The notes: generated from the sequence alone by a model not told the origin. Counted from the stretch's first letter, positions 8,307-18,622 are shown. The stretch is 64,000 nt of DNA from UBA4416 sp040389965 (GCA_040389965.1 JAZJZF010000024.1:75689-139688); one strand, 5' to 3'. Made by a program: numbers and translations.

Positions 8307-11300
8307 TTAAGCTACCGGTTGAACAACCAGCGTACTTATTTTTTCGAGCACAGTAATGGCTTCATTAACGCTTTTTACGTTTTCGATAGTTAGCCATAGT
8401 TTATTGTTTTGCTCCTTTAAAGCGGTGTTTTTAGGCGTTTTTTGGGCATATAACAATACCGCCTTAAACATAGGGGAGTTATAATAATCACTATCCTGTT
8501 TACTTAAAAAATAAGACAGCATTTTATTATTCTTTAGCGTAATTTTTTCGAAGCCCAGTTTCATTGCTGCCCAACGCATCCGAACAACATTAATCAGTTC
8601 AATGGCTTCAACCGGCAAAGGGCCAAATCTATCTCTTAGCTTAGATTCAAATAATGTAAGGTCTTCTGTTTTAGAAATATTATCCAGTTCTCTGTATAAT
8701 AATAAGCGTTCGGTTAAATTGCTAACGTAGGTATCAGGAATTAATAATTGTAAATCGGTATCAACGGTTGTTTCTCTTACAAACTGGCGTGAGAATACCG
8801 ATTTATCTGTTTCGGTAGATCCATCTTCTATTGTTNNNNNNNNNNTCTTTGTACCAGTCTTCTTGTTTTAGCTCTTCAATGGCTTCATTTAAAATTTTCA
8901 TATAGGTATCAAACCCCATATCATTAATAAATCCACTTTGTTCGCCACCCAGTAAATTTCCGGCACCACGTATATCCAGATCCCGCATCGCAATTTGAAA
9001 TCCGCTTCCCAGGTCACTGAATTCTACAATGGCCTTTAAGCGTTTACGCGCTTCGGAAGTAAGGTTTATAAATGGCGGCGTTAATAAATAACAAAACGCT
9101 TTTTTGTTGCTCCGCCCTACTCTTCCCCGCATCTGGTGTAAATCGCTCAACCCAAAGTTTTGAGAATCATTTATAATAATGGTATTGGCGTTACTAATGT
9201 CGAGCCCCGATTCAATAATCGTTGTTGCTACCAACACATCATGTTCTCCTTCAATAAAGCCAAGCATAATGTCTTCCAGCTTATCGCCATCCATTTGTCC
9301 ATGGCCAACAGCAATGCGTGCTTCAGGGAGCAGTCGTTGCAAGATACCGGCAACTTCCTGTATGTTCTGCACTTTATTATGTACAAAATAAACCTGTCCG
9401 CCACGACTTAATTCATAAGAAATAGCATCTCTTATGGCTTCTTCACTAAAGGATATTAATTCCGTTTGCACCGGATAACGGTTTGGCGGAGGTGTGCTAA
9501 TTACCGACAAATCACGGGCACCCATTAAACTAAATTGTAAGGTTCTTGGAATAGGTGTTGCCGTTAGCGTTAAAGTATCTATGGTTGCTTTAAATAATTT
9601 TAATTTATCTTTTATGCCAACACCAAATTTTTGTTCTTCATCAATAATTAATAAGCCAAGGTTTTTAAATTTCATATCCTTACCCACAATTTTATGTGTG
9701 CCGATTAAAATATCAATCTTCCCATCCTCAATGCCATTAATTACTTCTTTCGTTTCCTTGGCCGATTTAAACCGGTTAATAAAGTTGACATTACAAGGCA
9801 GGCCTTTTAAACGCTCTTTAAACGTTTTATAGTGTTGGTAAGCCAATATCGTTGTAGGAACCAATATAGCAACCTGCTTACTATCGCACACGGCTTTAAA
9901 CGCAGCCCGTATCGCAATTTCTGTTTTACCGAATCCAACGTCGCCACACACTAACCTATCCATAGGATGGGGTTTTTCCATATCACGTTTTACATCGGCG
10001 GTTACTTTTATCTGATCGGGTGTGTCTTCGTAAATAAAAGAAGCTTCCAGCTCATGCTGCAGGTAATTGTCCTGCGGGTAACGATGCCCCGGTTGCGCTT
10101 TACGTTTAGCGTAGAGCTTAATGAGATCATAAGCAACTTCTTTTACATTGCGTTTGGTTTTCTGTTTAAGCGTGTTCCAGGTAGTAGATCCTATTTTATC
10201 AATCCTTGGTACGTTTCCTTCTTTACCGGTATACTTGCTAATGCGGTGTAAGCTGTGAATACTAACATATAAAAAGTCGTTGTCTTTGTATACCAGTTTA
10301 ACCGCTTCCTGTTCTTTCCCGTTTACGTTTAATTTTACAAGTCCTCCAAAGCGGCCAATACCATGATCTATATGTGTTACAAAGTCTCCCGGATTAAGTG
10401 ATAAAATTTCTTTAAGCGTAAGCGATTCAGCCGTTTTGTAACGTGTTTCTTTTAAATGAAAGCGATGGTAGCGTTCAAAGATCTGATGATCTGTATAACA
10501 GGCAACCTTAAGATCATGATCAATAAAGCCTTCGTGAATATTAATATTAACATGCTCTATTAAACTATCATAGGTACGATGTTCTTTCGATAAGAGATCA
10601 TTAAAAATGGTTTGAAGTCTCTCAGCCTGCTTGGCATTATCAGTCGTTAAATAATTTTTGTAGCCTTTGGCTTTATTTGCCTTAAGGTCATTGATAAGCA
10701 TTTCAAAGTTTTTATTGAACTGCGGTTGTACACTCTGGTTAAAATTGATTTCCTGCGATGCAATGTGTGCATTTAAGCCATATTCAATAATCCGGAAGGG
10801 TTTAATGATAGATAAAAACTCTTCGCCCTGTATATATAATTCATCCGGTGTAATGTGTTTTATTTCCCCCGTTAATGCCTGATAGGACTTTTCCGTTTTT
10901 GCAAACAATTTATCAATGAACTCTTTGGTGTATAATACGTCATCAAAACACAAAACGGTTTCGGGTGTAACGTAATCAAACACCGACTGGCGTACTTCAA
11001 TGACCTGGTTCGACTGTATATCAGGTATAATGGTTATAAAATCGTAATTGTGATTGGATAGTTGAGATGCCGGATCAAAGGTCTTAATAGCATCTACATC
11101 GTTCCCAAACAACTCTATACGGTAAGGCAATTCGTGCGCAAAAGAATAAATATCGATAATACCTCCGCGAATAGCATACTGGCCTGGCTCTACAACAAAA
11201 TCGCATAATTCAAAGTCGTAGCTCTCTAAAAACTCTCTTATGAAATCGGTACTTAGTTTTTCGCCTTTTTTTATAACCAGTGTATTCTTACTTAAACTGG

Positions 11301-11682
11301 TTTTAGAAGCCACTTTCTCCGCTAGGGCAGCTGCATAAGTCACAATAATGCCCGAATAGTTTTCCCGGCTAAGCTGACTAAGTGCTTCTGCTCTTTCCTG
11401 AACAGAGGCATTACTTGTTTTTTCTTCTTTGTATGGCAGCTTATAACTTTCCGGAAAATAGAGGACATGCTTTTCAGGAAGCAGGGCCTGCAAATCGTTT
11501 AATACGTAGGCCGCCTTTTCTTTATCATTGCAAACAATAAAAAAATTAGAATTGGTATTTTGAAAAAGGTCATTTACCAAAAAGGCAAAAGACGACCCTC
11601 GTAAACCGGAAATAAATACATTTGTATTTAAGTTTACTTGCTTGCTTTGTAGCTCTCCCCAAAATTTACCGTTCCACCACAT
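8307..11682 (-). CDS. mfd: Transcription-repair coupling factor Mfd (interrupted by an N gap)
   Basis: Mfd removes RNA polymerase stalled at lesions and recruits UvrA. The N-terminal UvrB-like module, the RNA polymerase-interacting domain (ending near FLYVSIHSLHRISKYTGKEG), the helicase motor with Walker A GDVGFGKTEIA and motif II DEEQKFG, and the C-terminal TRCF domain (8307 to about 8700) are all present. Ten Ns at 8836-8845 shift the reading frame. Deleting them joins EDWYK to ETIEDGSTETDK in frame and gives a 1121-residue protein, normal for Mfd, so I treat this as one intact gene. The promoter -7 lies at 11693-11700. Confidence 0.93.
8836..8845. other. Assembly gap (10 N) inside mfd
   Basis: Ten Ns. 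The flanking reading frames become continuous if the Ns are removed with no bases added, so this looks like a fixed-length join marker rather than missing sequence. Confidence 0.9.
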
Positions 11683-11692
11683 TTTGTGTCCG

Positions 11693-11700
11693 CAAAGATA
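11693..11700 (-). promoter_or_regulatory. Promoter -7 element of mfd
   Basis: The minus strand reads TATCTTTG, a perfect TAnnTTTG, 10 bases upstream of the mfd ATG. The short leader implies an almost leaderless message. No good -33 element is visible. Confidence 0.5.
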
Positions 11701-11786
11701 AGCGATTTTTTATACAATAATCTTTTTACCTTACTACAATCTGTAGCAATCTGTTACTATAAACCGGTAACACTTTTATTAAGACA

Positions 11787-11822
11787 AAATCCCCAGTCGA
11801 TTCTCGGCTGGGGATTTTTTTA
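11787..11822 (-). terminator. Terminator downstream of the lipoprotein gene at 11840
   Basis: A 13-bp stem (arms 11788-11800 and 11804-11816, core CCCCAG/CTGGGG) with a 3-base loop, flanked by A and T runs. It lies between the stop of the lipoprotein gene and the mfd promoter and so insulates mfd. Confidence 0.8.
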
Positions 11823-11839
11823 AGCATATTTATTAATGA

Positions 11840-12736
11840 TTAGTCATTAATAAATCCACCGTAAGGGAAGTTCTGAGCGTTTTTAATAACAGTTGAATAT
11901 ACTGTGTTCATGCCTGTATTAAGTGTTCCTCCCGGGTATACTCCTGGTTTACCGGTATTAACACCACCTGTAAATTTAACAGTATCGTTACTTGTAGCAA
12001 AATCAGTTGTATAGATTTTAGCATTGTAGTTAAACCCTGTAATACCATTGTTTGGCGTGTTTACTACAAAAGAGTAGTGTCCGCTTGCATCACAGGTAGT
12101 TGAATAGATCTTTTTAGTTAAAGTCATTGGATCTTTATCATACTCTAAATATACCATGCGGTTAGATGCAGGGAATGTTACACTGAATGTTGGAGCTCCT
12201 GTTGCAGCAGCATGTACCCATCTTGGCATATAAACAGTACCTGAAACGATAGCTGTACCAACACCTTGATTTGAAGGAGTTACTAATGCTGTTCCTACAT
12301 AATTATTATTTTGTGTTGTATTTACACCTTTATATAATGTTGGAGTGTAAAGCGCCATTGGGAAATCGTAAACGATACTTGCCATTGCTGTATCACTTGT
12401 AGCAGAAAACCCTTTAAACGTAATTTCTGAGTTAACACCTGTACCATTGGTTTTTACGCTGATGGAGTATTTACCCATTGCGTTTGTTGTTCCTGTATAT
12501 ACTTCAGAACCTACTGCCGAAGAAGCCGGGTATAAACCACCCGAACCGCTGTTTTTAATTTTTACAGTAACAACCGCTCCTGCTAAAGGAGTTACGTTTC
12601 CGCCAATTTGTTTTGTAGCTGTTCCTTCTACAACTGTTGTTCCTGTCATATCTGTTGCTGAAAAGTCGTTATCTTCTTTTTTCTTGCAAGAAAATAATAC
12701 TGCTGCTGTAGCTATTAGTAAAAGTGATTTTTTCAT
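11840..12736 (-). CDS. Surface or periplasmic lipoprotein with Ig-like/carboxypeptidase-regulatory-type domain
   Basis: The 298-residue protein has a lipoprotein signal with lipobox LFSC (Cys17) followed by KKKED. After a short linker come beta-rich segments such as GAVVTVKIKN and GKYSISVKTNG, the pattern of CnaB/carboxypeptidase regulatory-like folds. A second such unit may lie around residues 160-240 (GHYSFVVNT). No enzymatic motif is seen. It follows the outer-membrane beta-barrel gene by 40 bases on the same strand and shares its skewed, GTT/GCT-rich codon use, so the two are probably one highly expressed operon. Confidence 0.7.
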   Translation of the reverse strand: MKKSLLLIATAAVLFSCKKKEDNDFSATDMTGTTVVEGTATKQIGGNVTPLAGAVVTVKIKNSGSGGLYPASSAVGSEVYTGTTNAMGKYSISVKTNGTGVNSEITFKGFSATSDTAMASIVYDFPMALYTPTLYKGVNTTQNNNYVGTALVTPSNQGVGTAIVSGTVYMPRWVHAAATGAPTFSVTFPASNRMVYLEYDKDPMTLTKKIYSTTCDASGHYSFVVNTPNNGITGFNYNAKIYTTDFATSNDTVKFTGGVNTGKPGVYPGGTLNTGMNTVYSTVIKNAQNFPYGGFIND

Positions 12737-12776
12737 GTTTTATATATTTTAATATTAGTAGTTTAAATTGTTTTGA

Positions 12777-13754
12777 TTAGAAATGAAATAATAAGGATAC
12801 AGATGCTGTGCTTCCGCCAATACCGGCTTTATTTAATGTTGAGTTAATTCCGTTATCAACACCAAAACCACGAGTTGTATTTGGCGATTTTGTGTCAATT
12901 TTTTCTTCAACAACTGTTGGTCCGTTTTGACCGATTAAATATGTATCCTGCTTTCTTTGTAAGTTTTTAGATCTTGCAAAAGAATAACCGAAGCCATATT
13001 CAGCAGCAATAGAGATTTTAGCGAATACAAAATATTCAACACCAATAAATCCTCTTGCGCCAATACCCCATGTTGCATCAATTTTTTCGCTTGTTAAACG
13101 TGTTGCAGTACCTGCAGAGTTTTGCGTTGTTGTAGCACCTGATGTAAAGTTATTGGTAAAAACAGTATTGTAAAGGTCAGAAAACTCATTACCATAAGTT
13201 CTTGTTTCTTTTTGTGCTGTTCTCGATACACCGATCTCACCACCATAAAAACCCACTAAACGGCCATAACCTCTTCTTTTTTCGTAACCAATAGCCAATA
13301 CTAAATTGTTTTGTACAAAATTTCTTTTGTCTTCTACATTTAAAAGACTGGCAGCACGCACGTCGTCCGGAGTTCCACTTAAAGAAGCTTCGTAAACTGC
13401 TTTAGAATCCTGAACAAGGTTAGTTTGTGTAGTTCCAAGACTGTTAAACCCAAAACGAGCTCTGATAGCTGTTTTCGGATCTAAAAAGTATTTACCTACA
13501 ATTTGTTGTCCCGCGTTCTGAGTAAACTGCGATGTTGTTCCAGCACTTGTGCCCGATACAGCACCAACTTTAATAGATTGTACCAGGAAGTCAATTACCG
13601 GTACAGCATTAAATCCAAGGGCAATATCACCTGCTTTCGGTAATACTTCCTGGCCTTTTCTGTTTTTTACTAAAGTAGGATCCGTTGATGTGTCCTGAGC
13701 ATTTGCTAACACCGTTGAAATCAAAGCGGCTGCAAATAATGTTTTTTTCATCAT
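12777..13754 (-). CDS. Outer-membrane beta-barrel protein
   Basis: The 325-residue protein has a signal peptide ending in ANAQ, then alternating amphipathic segments typical of an outer-membrane barrel (for example GKYFLDPKTAIRARFGFN, AAEYGFGYSF) and ends in ASVSLLFHF, a C-terminal aromatic residue as in BAM substrates. The two ATG codons at 13754 and 13751 are both usable. It is the first gene of a two-gene operon with the lipoprotein, suggesting a surface complex. No transport specificity can be read. Confidence 0.75.
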   Translation of the reverse strand: MMKKTLFAAALISTVLANAQDTSTDPTLVKNRKGQEVLPKAGDIALGFNAVPVIDFLVQSIKVGAVSGTSAGTTSQFTQNAGQQIVGKYFLDPKTAIRARFGFNSLGTTQTNLVQDSKAVYEASLSGTPDDVRAASLLNVEDKRNFVQNNLVLAIGYEKRRGYGRLVGFYGGEIGVSRTAQKETRTYGNEFSDLYNTVFTNNFTSGATTTQNSAGTATRLTSEKIDATWGIGARGFIGVEYFVFAKISIAAEYGFGYSFARSKNLQRKQDTYLIGQNGPTVVEEKIDTKSPNTTRGFGVDNGINSTLNKAGIGGSTASVSLLFHF

Positions 13755-13939
13755 AATTTTACGTTTGGTTTAAAATAATTTAACTCCTTGTGTTTTACAC
13801 AAACCGTCTAAAAGTTTGGGCAAAAGTAACAATTTCTTCGATGAAACAAATATAATGCCGAAAAAATTCCTTGCCGGATTTCTAAATGGATCAAGAGTAT
13901 TGTTGTTGATACAATTGTGGTTGAGTTTCAGGAACATGA

Positions 13940-13977
13940 AAAATCCCGGTAAAAAATAACTCTTTACCGGGATTCTT
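13940..13977 (-). terminator. Terminator of fumC
   Basis: A 12-bp perfect stem (aatcccggtaaa / tttaccgggatt, 13942-13953 and 13963-13974) with a 9-base loop, just downstream of the fumC stop; a T run follows on the minus strand. Confidence 0.8.
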
Positions 13978-13995
13978 AAAATTAATAATTAATTC

Positions 13996-15393
13996 TTATT
14001 TCAAACTTCCAATCATGTCTTCAGGACGTACCCATAGATCAAATTGTTCGTTGGTCACATACCCTAATTCAATTGCTGCTTCACGTAAGGTTTTATTTCC
14101 TTTGTGCGCAGTTTTAGCAATTTTAGCAGCTTTTTCATAACCAATATGAGTATTTAAGGCTGTTACCAACATTAAGGAGTTTTCTAAGTGTTTTTTAATT
14201 TCAGGTAAGTTTGCTTCAATACCATCGCTGCATTTTTCAGTAAACGATACACAGGCATCACCTATTAAACGTGCCGATTGCAGTACATTAGCAGCAATTA
14301 CCGGTTTAAATACATTCAGTTCAAAATGCCCCATTGTACCACCAATTGTAGCGGCCACATCGTTTCCTATAACCTGTGCGCAAACCATGGTTAATGCTTC
14401 GGGCTGTGTAGGATTTACTTTACCCGGCATAATGGAAGAACCCGGCTCGTTATCAGGAATCACAATTTCACCTATACCACAACGCGGCCCTGATGATAGC
14501 ATTCGGATATCGTTAGCAATTTTAAATAATGAAACAGCACTACGTTTCAAGGCACCACTTAATTCAACCATGGCATCATGCGCCGCCAATGCTTCAAATT
14601 TATTAGGTGCTGTTACAAATGGTAAACCTGTTAACTCTGCTATCTTTTTAGCCACTAATACATCATATCCTTTAGGAGTGTTTAATCCTGTACCTACGGC
14701 CGTTCCGCCTAAAGCAAGTTCTTTAACAGCCTCCAAAGCATTTCTCAAGGCACGGATACTCATCGTTATTTGTTGTACATAACCACTAAATTCTTGCCCC
14801 AGCGATAAAGGTGTAGCATCCATAAAGTGCGTTCGTCCGGTTTTAATAATACCCTCAAAAGCTTTCGATTTTTTAGCCAGCGAGTCGCGTAGTTTTTCCA
14901 TTCCTGGAATCGTAACTTCTACAACCTGCTTATATGCCGCAATGTGCATTGCTGTTGGATACGTATCATTACTGCTTTGAGATTTATTCACATCATCATT
15001 AGGATGTAAAATTTTTGGTTCGTCGGTTAATTGTCCGCCATTCATGACATGAGCACGGTAAGCAATTACTTCATTGGCATTCATATTACTTTGTGTTCCT
15101 GAACCTGTTTGCCAGATCACTAAAGGAAATTGGTCATCCAGCTTTTTAGCTAAAATCTCATCACAAGCCTTGCTGATAAGGTCACATTTTTCTTTTGATA
15201 AAACACCCAGTTCGCAATTAGCCAAAGCCGCAGCCTTTTTCAAATAACCAAATGCATATATAATTTCCTTTGGCATACTTGCTTCAGGACCAATTTTAAA
15301 GTTGTTACGGGATCTTTCTGTTTGAGCTCCCCAATAAACATGAGCCGGTACTTTTACCTCGCCCATCGTGTCTGTTTCTATTCTGAATTCCAT
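13996..15393 (-). CDS. fumC: Class II fumarate hydratase
   Basis: FumC interconverts fumarate and malate in the TCA cycle as a cytoplasmic homotetramer. The 465-residue length is normal, and the superfamily signature GSSIMPGKVNPTQPE is present at about residue 316. The substrate-site segments SGSGTQSNMNANEV and TGRTHFMDATP are also visible. It is monocistronic, with its own terminator. The iron-independent class II type is clear from the sequence. Confidence 0.96.
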   Translation of the reverse strand: MEFRIETDTMGEVKVPAHVYWGAQTERSRNNFKIGPEASMPKEIIYAFGYLKKAAALANCELGVLSKEKCDLISKACDEILAKKLDDQFPLVIWQTGSGTQSNMNANEVIAYRAHVMNGGQLTDEPKILHPNDDVNKSQSSNDTYPTAMHIAAYKQVVEVTIPGMEKLRDSLAKKSKAFEGIIKTGRTHFMDATPLSLGQEFSGYVQQITMSIRALRNALEAVKELALGGTAVGTGLNTPKGYDVLVAKKIAELTGLPFVTAPNKFEALAAHDAMVELSGALKRSAVSLFKIANDIRMLSSGPRCGIGEIVIPDNEPGSSIMPGKVNPTQPEALTMVCAQVIGNDVAATIGGTMGHFELNVFKPVIAANVLQSARLIGDACVSFTEKCSDGIEANLPEIKKHLENSLMLVTALNTHIGYEKAAKIAKTAHKGNKTLREAAIELGYVTNEQFDLWVRPEDMIGSLK

Positions 15394-15470
15394 GTGGTTT
15401 GTTTTTAGATGAGCCGAATTTACTAAAAATGTTGCTGTTGGAAGGACCTTCTTAAAATTTTATAAATTAT

Positions 15471-15519
15471 TTTCATGGCATTGTTTTTATGATTACCTTT
15501 GTGGAGTGATTAGTCAATC
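15471..15519 (+). promoter_or_regulatory. Promoter and operator of the TetR gene
   Basis: A perfect -7 element TACCTTTG (15494-15501) lies 19 bases from a weak -33 TTTC (15471-15474). Directly downstream, 15504-15519 is the near-palindrome GAGTGATTAGTCAATC, which recurs in front of the SDR gene at 16160-16175 with two changes. A regulator bound there would cover the transcription start, fitting autorepression. Confidence 0.6.
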
Positions 15520-15524
15520 TTGTT

Positions 15525-16085
15525 TTGGATAAACAAAAAGAAATATTAAATGCAGCCCTCAAACTCTTTGTAGAGTTTGGTTTTCATGGCACCCCAACCA
15601 GCAAAATTGCCAAAGAAGCCGGTGTTGCCAATGGCACCTTGTTCCATTATTATCCCACAAAAGAAGCATTGATCCTGGCTTTGTATAAAGACATTAAATT
15701 GCAGTTAACGGAATATATGTATTCCCGGGTCAATGCCGGAGATTCGCTGGAACAGGCCTTCCGCTCTATCTTTTTAAATACATTAGACTGGGCACAGGAT
15801 CATAAGGAAGAATATTATTTTGTTCAGCAATTTAATATGTCCCCTTTTTTATCCCTTATTCCCAAAGAAGAAATTACACGGCAAGCAAAACCACATCTGG
15901 ATATGATACAGGCCGGTATAAAAAACAAGATCTTAAAACCACTCCCCAATGAATTTATTTACAGCCTTATCAGCAGCCATATTTACGGCCTGAGCCAATA
16001 TTTATCTGCCTCCGACCTCTCTCCGCAAAAACAAAAGAAACTTATTTCAGATTCTTATGATATGATCTGGGATATGATAACTTGA
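15525..16085 (+). CDS. TetR/AcrR family transcriptional regulator
   Basis: A 186-residue protein with a typical TetR N-terminal helix-turn-helix (residues about 1-50: ILNAALKLFVEFGFHGTPTSKIAKEAGVANGTLFHYYPTK, in parts) and an all-helical ligand-binding C-terminal domain. The start is TTG at 15525; no ATG fits the conserved N-terminus. It lies directly upstream of the SDR and metallo-hydrolase genes, and the same operator-like palindrome precedes both transcription units, so it probably represses itself and them. The inducer is unknown. Confidence 0.88.
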   Translation: MDKQKEILNAALKLFVEFGFHGTPTSKIAKEAGVANGTLFHYYPTKEALILALYKDIKLQLTEYMYSRVNAGDSLEQAFRSIFLNTLDWAQDHKEEYYFVQQFNMSPFLSLIPKEEITRQAKPHLDMIQAGIKNKILKPLPNEFIYSLISSHIYGLSQYLSASDLSPQKQKKLISDSYDMIWDMIT

Positions 16086-16159
16086 TGCTTTTACATATGC
16101 CTTAGTTAAACACTACTTTATGTTATTATATAGTGATATAATTCTATAAATAAAAAATA

Positions 16160-16175
16160 GACTGATTGGTCAATC
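16160..16175 (+). promoter_or_regulatory. Second TetR operator candidate, before the SDR gene
   Basis: GACTGATTGGTCAATC matches the site at 15504-15519 at 14 of 16 positions, with the same imperfect dyad (GAnTGA....TCAATC). It lies 38 bases upstream of the SDR start. Confidence 0.6.
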
Positions 16176-16213
16176 TAATAAATTAAATAAAAACATAACA
16201 AATAAAAAATAAC

Positions 16214-17028
16214 ATGAAAAAAGTAATCTTAATAACCGGAGCCTCTTCCGGAATTGGAAAAGAAACCGCAAAACTATTAGCAAAAGATGGTTATACCGTT
16301 TATGGTGCAGCTCGCAGAGTAGACAAAATGGAAGATCTTAAATTGGCTGGAGTGCACTTAATTTCGATGGATGTAACAGATGAAAATTCTTTAAAAGCAG
16401 GAGTGGATAAAGTTATTGCTACTGAAAAAAGAATTGACGTTTTAATAAATAATGCCGGTTATGGCTCTTACGGCTCGTTGGAAGACGTAGCTATTTCGGA
16501 GGCAAAATACCAGTTCGAAGTAAATATTTTTGCTCTTGCCAGATTAACACAATTGATCCTTCCCATATGCGGGAACAACGATCAGGGAAAATAATTAATA
16601 TTTCATCAATGGGAGGGAAATTTGGTGAACCTCATGGTGCCTGGTATCATGCTACAAAGTTTGCGCTTGAAGGATTAAGTGATAGTCTAAGAATGGAAAT
16701 GAAACAGTTTAATGTAGATGTAGTGGTTATTCAACCCGGAGGAATAAAGACCGAATGGAACAAAATTGCCAGAGAAAATCTGGTAAAAGTTTCAGGGAAT
16801 ACAGCCTATAAAGATCTTGTAGCAAAACATTTTAATATGCTTAAAAAAGGCGATGGCAAAATGGGATCTGAACCTATTGTGATTGCAAACGTTATTAGAA
16901 AGGCGGTCGCTTCCAATAGACCAAAAACAAGATATAAAGCAGGCTTCGGAGCCAAGCCTTTATTATTTTTAAAAAGCATTCTATCTGACCGAATGTTTGA
17001 TAAATTTATGCTAGGTTTAATGAGATAA
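16214..17028 (+). pseudogene. Short-chain dehydrogenase/reductase, frameshifted by one base
   Basis: The N-terminal part shows the SDR cofactor motif TGASSGIG (residues about 8-15) and NNAGYG; the C-terminal part shows the catalytic Ser/Tyr/Lys pattern in ISSMGGKFGEPHGAWYHATKF. They lie in different frames. At 16562-16564 the run CCC should be CCCC: with one added C the frame reads LILPHMREQRSGKIINISS and gives an intact protein of about 271 residues. As given, translation stops at 16594. A one-base loss in a C run may be a sequencing error or a true mutation. The product would be a cytoplasmic NAD(P)-dependent oxidoreductase under the TetR regulator. Confidence 0.85.
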
Positions 17029-17049
17029 TAAAACATAACACTTAAAGAA

Positions 17050-18153
17050 ATGATACTTACACTCCTAATACTTTTCCTATTTGCCTCTATCGTTTTTCTG
17101 TTTATGAACCAGACTAAATTTGGTCGTAAGCCAAAGGGAGAACGATTAAACAAAATCATGCAATCTCCCAATTATAGAAACGGTGCTTTTCAAAACAGAC
17201 ACGACACTCCTAATCTCACAGAAGGCGTTACCTACTCTGAAGTGCTCAAAGGCTTTTTGTTTGGAGATAAAAAAGCAGTTAAACCTATTGATGCTATCCC
17301 TACAAAAAAAACAGATCTCCATACGCTTGATCTTAATGAAGCTATTCTTATCTGGTTTGGACATTCTTCTTATTTCCTTCAGGTAGATAGAAAGCGAATA
17401 TTAGTAGATCCTGTTTTAAGCGGGGCAGCTTCTCCAATTGCTTTTACAACACGGGCATTTAATGGCAGCGACATTTACAAGCCGGAAGATATTCCTGAAA
17501 TAGATTACCTGTTCATTACTCACGATCATTGGGATCACTTGGATTATAGTACCATCGTAAAGCTCCAACCAAAAATTAAAACGGTCATTTGCGGACTAGG
17601 AGCAGGAGAACATTTAGAGTACTGGGGCTACGATACAAACAAGATTATTGAAAAGGATTGGGATGCTGAGTTTGAATTAGATGCCGGCTTTAAAGTAAAC
17701 ACGATAACAGCCAGGCATTTTTCTGGAAGAGGATTTGTTCGCAATGGAACTTTATGGACATCTTACGTTTTACAGACACCGACTTACAAATTATTTCTTG
17801 GAGGAGACAGCGGTTACGATAATCACTTCCGAGAAACAGGTAAAAAATTTGGCCCTTTCGATTTAGCAATATTAGAGAATGGCCAGTATGATAAAAGCTG
17901 GAAGTATATTCATATGCAACCCAACGAAGTATTATTGGCAGCTAAAGACCTTCATTCCAAAAGACTGTTTCCTGTTCATTCTTCTAAATTTGCTTTAGCA
18001 AACCACCCCTGGAATGAGCCCTTAAAAAGAATAACAGAATTAAATGTAATTGATCCTACTCCCATAGAATTATTAACTCCCATGATAGGAGAGAAAATCT
18101 CTTTAAAAGATCCTCTGCCTAAACAAACCAATTGGTGGGAAGGCATTAACTAA
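17050..18153 (+). CDS. MBL-fold metallo-hydrolase, NAPE-PLD/UlaG-like
   Basis: The 367-residue protein begins with a hydrophobic anchor (residues 2-19) and carries the metallo-beta-lactamase metal motif HDHWDH at 158-163, further ligand-type residues in ITARHFSGRG and GGDSGYDNHF, and a late histidine in FPVHSSKFAL. The arrangement matches N-acyl-phosphatidylethanolamine phospholipase D-like hydrolases, which act on membrane lipids in animals; the bacterial substrate is unknown. It follows the SDR gene by 21 bases and ends in a strong terminator, so it belongs to the TetR-controlled operon. Confidence 0.85.
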   Translation: MILTLLILFLFASIVFLFMNQTKFGRKPKGERLNKIMQSPNYRNGAFQNRHDTPNLTEGVTYSEVLKGFLFGDKKAVKPIDAIPTKKTDLHTLDLNEAILIWFGHSSYFLQVDRKRILVDPVLSGAASPIAFTTRAFNGSDIYKPEDIPEIDYLFITHDHWDHLDYSTIVKLQPKIKTVICGLGAGEHLEYWGYDTNKIIEKDWDAEFELDAGFKVNTITARHFSGRGFVRNGTLWTSYVLQTPTYKLFLGGDSGYDNHFRETGKKFGPFDLAILENGQYDKSWKYIHMQPNEVLLAAKDLHSKRLFPVHSSKFALANHPWNEPLKRITELNVIDPTPIELLTPMIGEKISLKDPLPKQTNWWEGIN

Positions 18154-18167
18154 ATCCTTTCTATTTT

Positions 18168-18207
18168 AAAAAGCCCTGATCGTTTAGCACGATCAGGGCT
18201 TTTTTAT
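18168..18207 (+). terminator. Terminator of the SDR/metallo-hydrolase operon
   Basis: An 11-bp perfect stem (agccctgatcg at 18172-18182, cgatcagggct at 18190-18200) with a 7-base loop, followed by a T run. Confidence 0.88.
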
Positions 18208-18213
18208 TTGGTT

Positions 18214-18229
18214 TGTTCCACGTGGAACC
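18214..18229. other. parS site 1 (ParB-binding centromere site)
   Basis: TGTTCCACGTGGAACC contains the perfect 14-bp palindrome GTTCCACGTGGAAC, the same core as the chromosomal parS sites known from Pseudomonas and other phyla. ParB loads at such sites during origin segregation. It is one of five within 1.4 kb. Confidence 0.85.
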
Positions 18230-18541
18230 TGAATGTACTCGTTCCCATTAATAGCATTTATTCCTATCAAAATAACTGTTCTTTTATAAGTAGACAAGCG
18301 CTCCTGTTCTGCAAATCTATATATATAATAATCATAAAAAGGGGGTTTACAACAAGAGAAAGCTTTTATTCTAAATTACAGAACCCAAAATAATAAATCC
18401 CGAGTGCTAACAACAGGTGGGCAAAAAAGATTTTACACTCAAGAAATCTAAATTTATTTCTATGTGTTTCTAATACCTCCTGGCACTAATCCCGTATAAT
18501 AATTATTGATATACAGGCAAGAATATATACCAAGTAGAAAA

Positions 18542-18557
18542 GGTTTCACGTGGAACA
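18542..18557. other. parS site 2
   Basis: GGTTTCACGTGGAACA matches the general parS consensus (TGTTTCACGTGAAACA type) with the CACGTG core intact. Confidence 0.82.
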
Positions 18558-18622
18558 AGTATAAGGGAAATTATAAAGGCCGCACTAATAGTATGACCTT
18601 TATAATGTATAATAACTCTTAT

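Larger units (their letters stand above)
18208..18622. other. Intergenic spacer carrying two parS-type sites
   Basis: 415 bases without a convincing gene; the open frame at 18208-18393 has no family features. The only structure I see is the pair of parS-type palindromes at 18214 and 18542. Confidence 0.6.
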
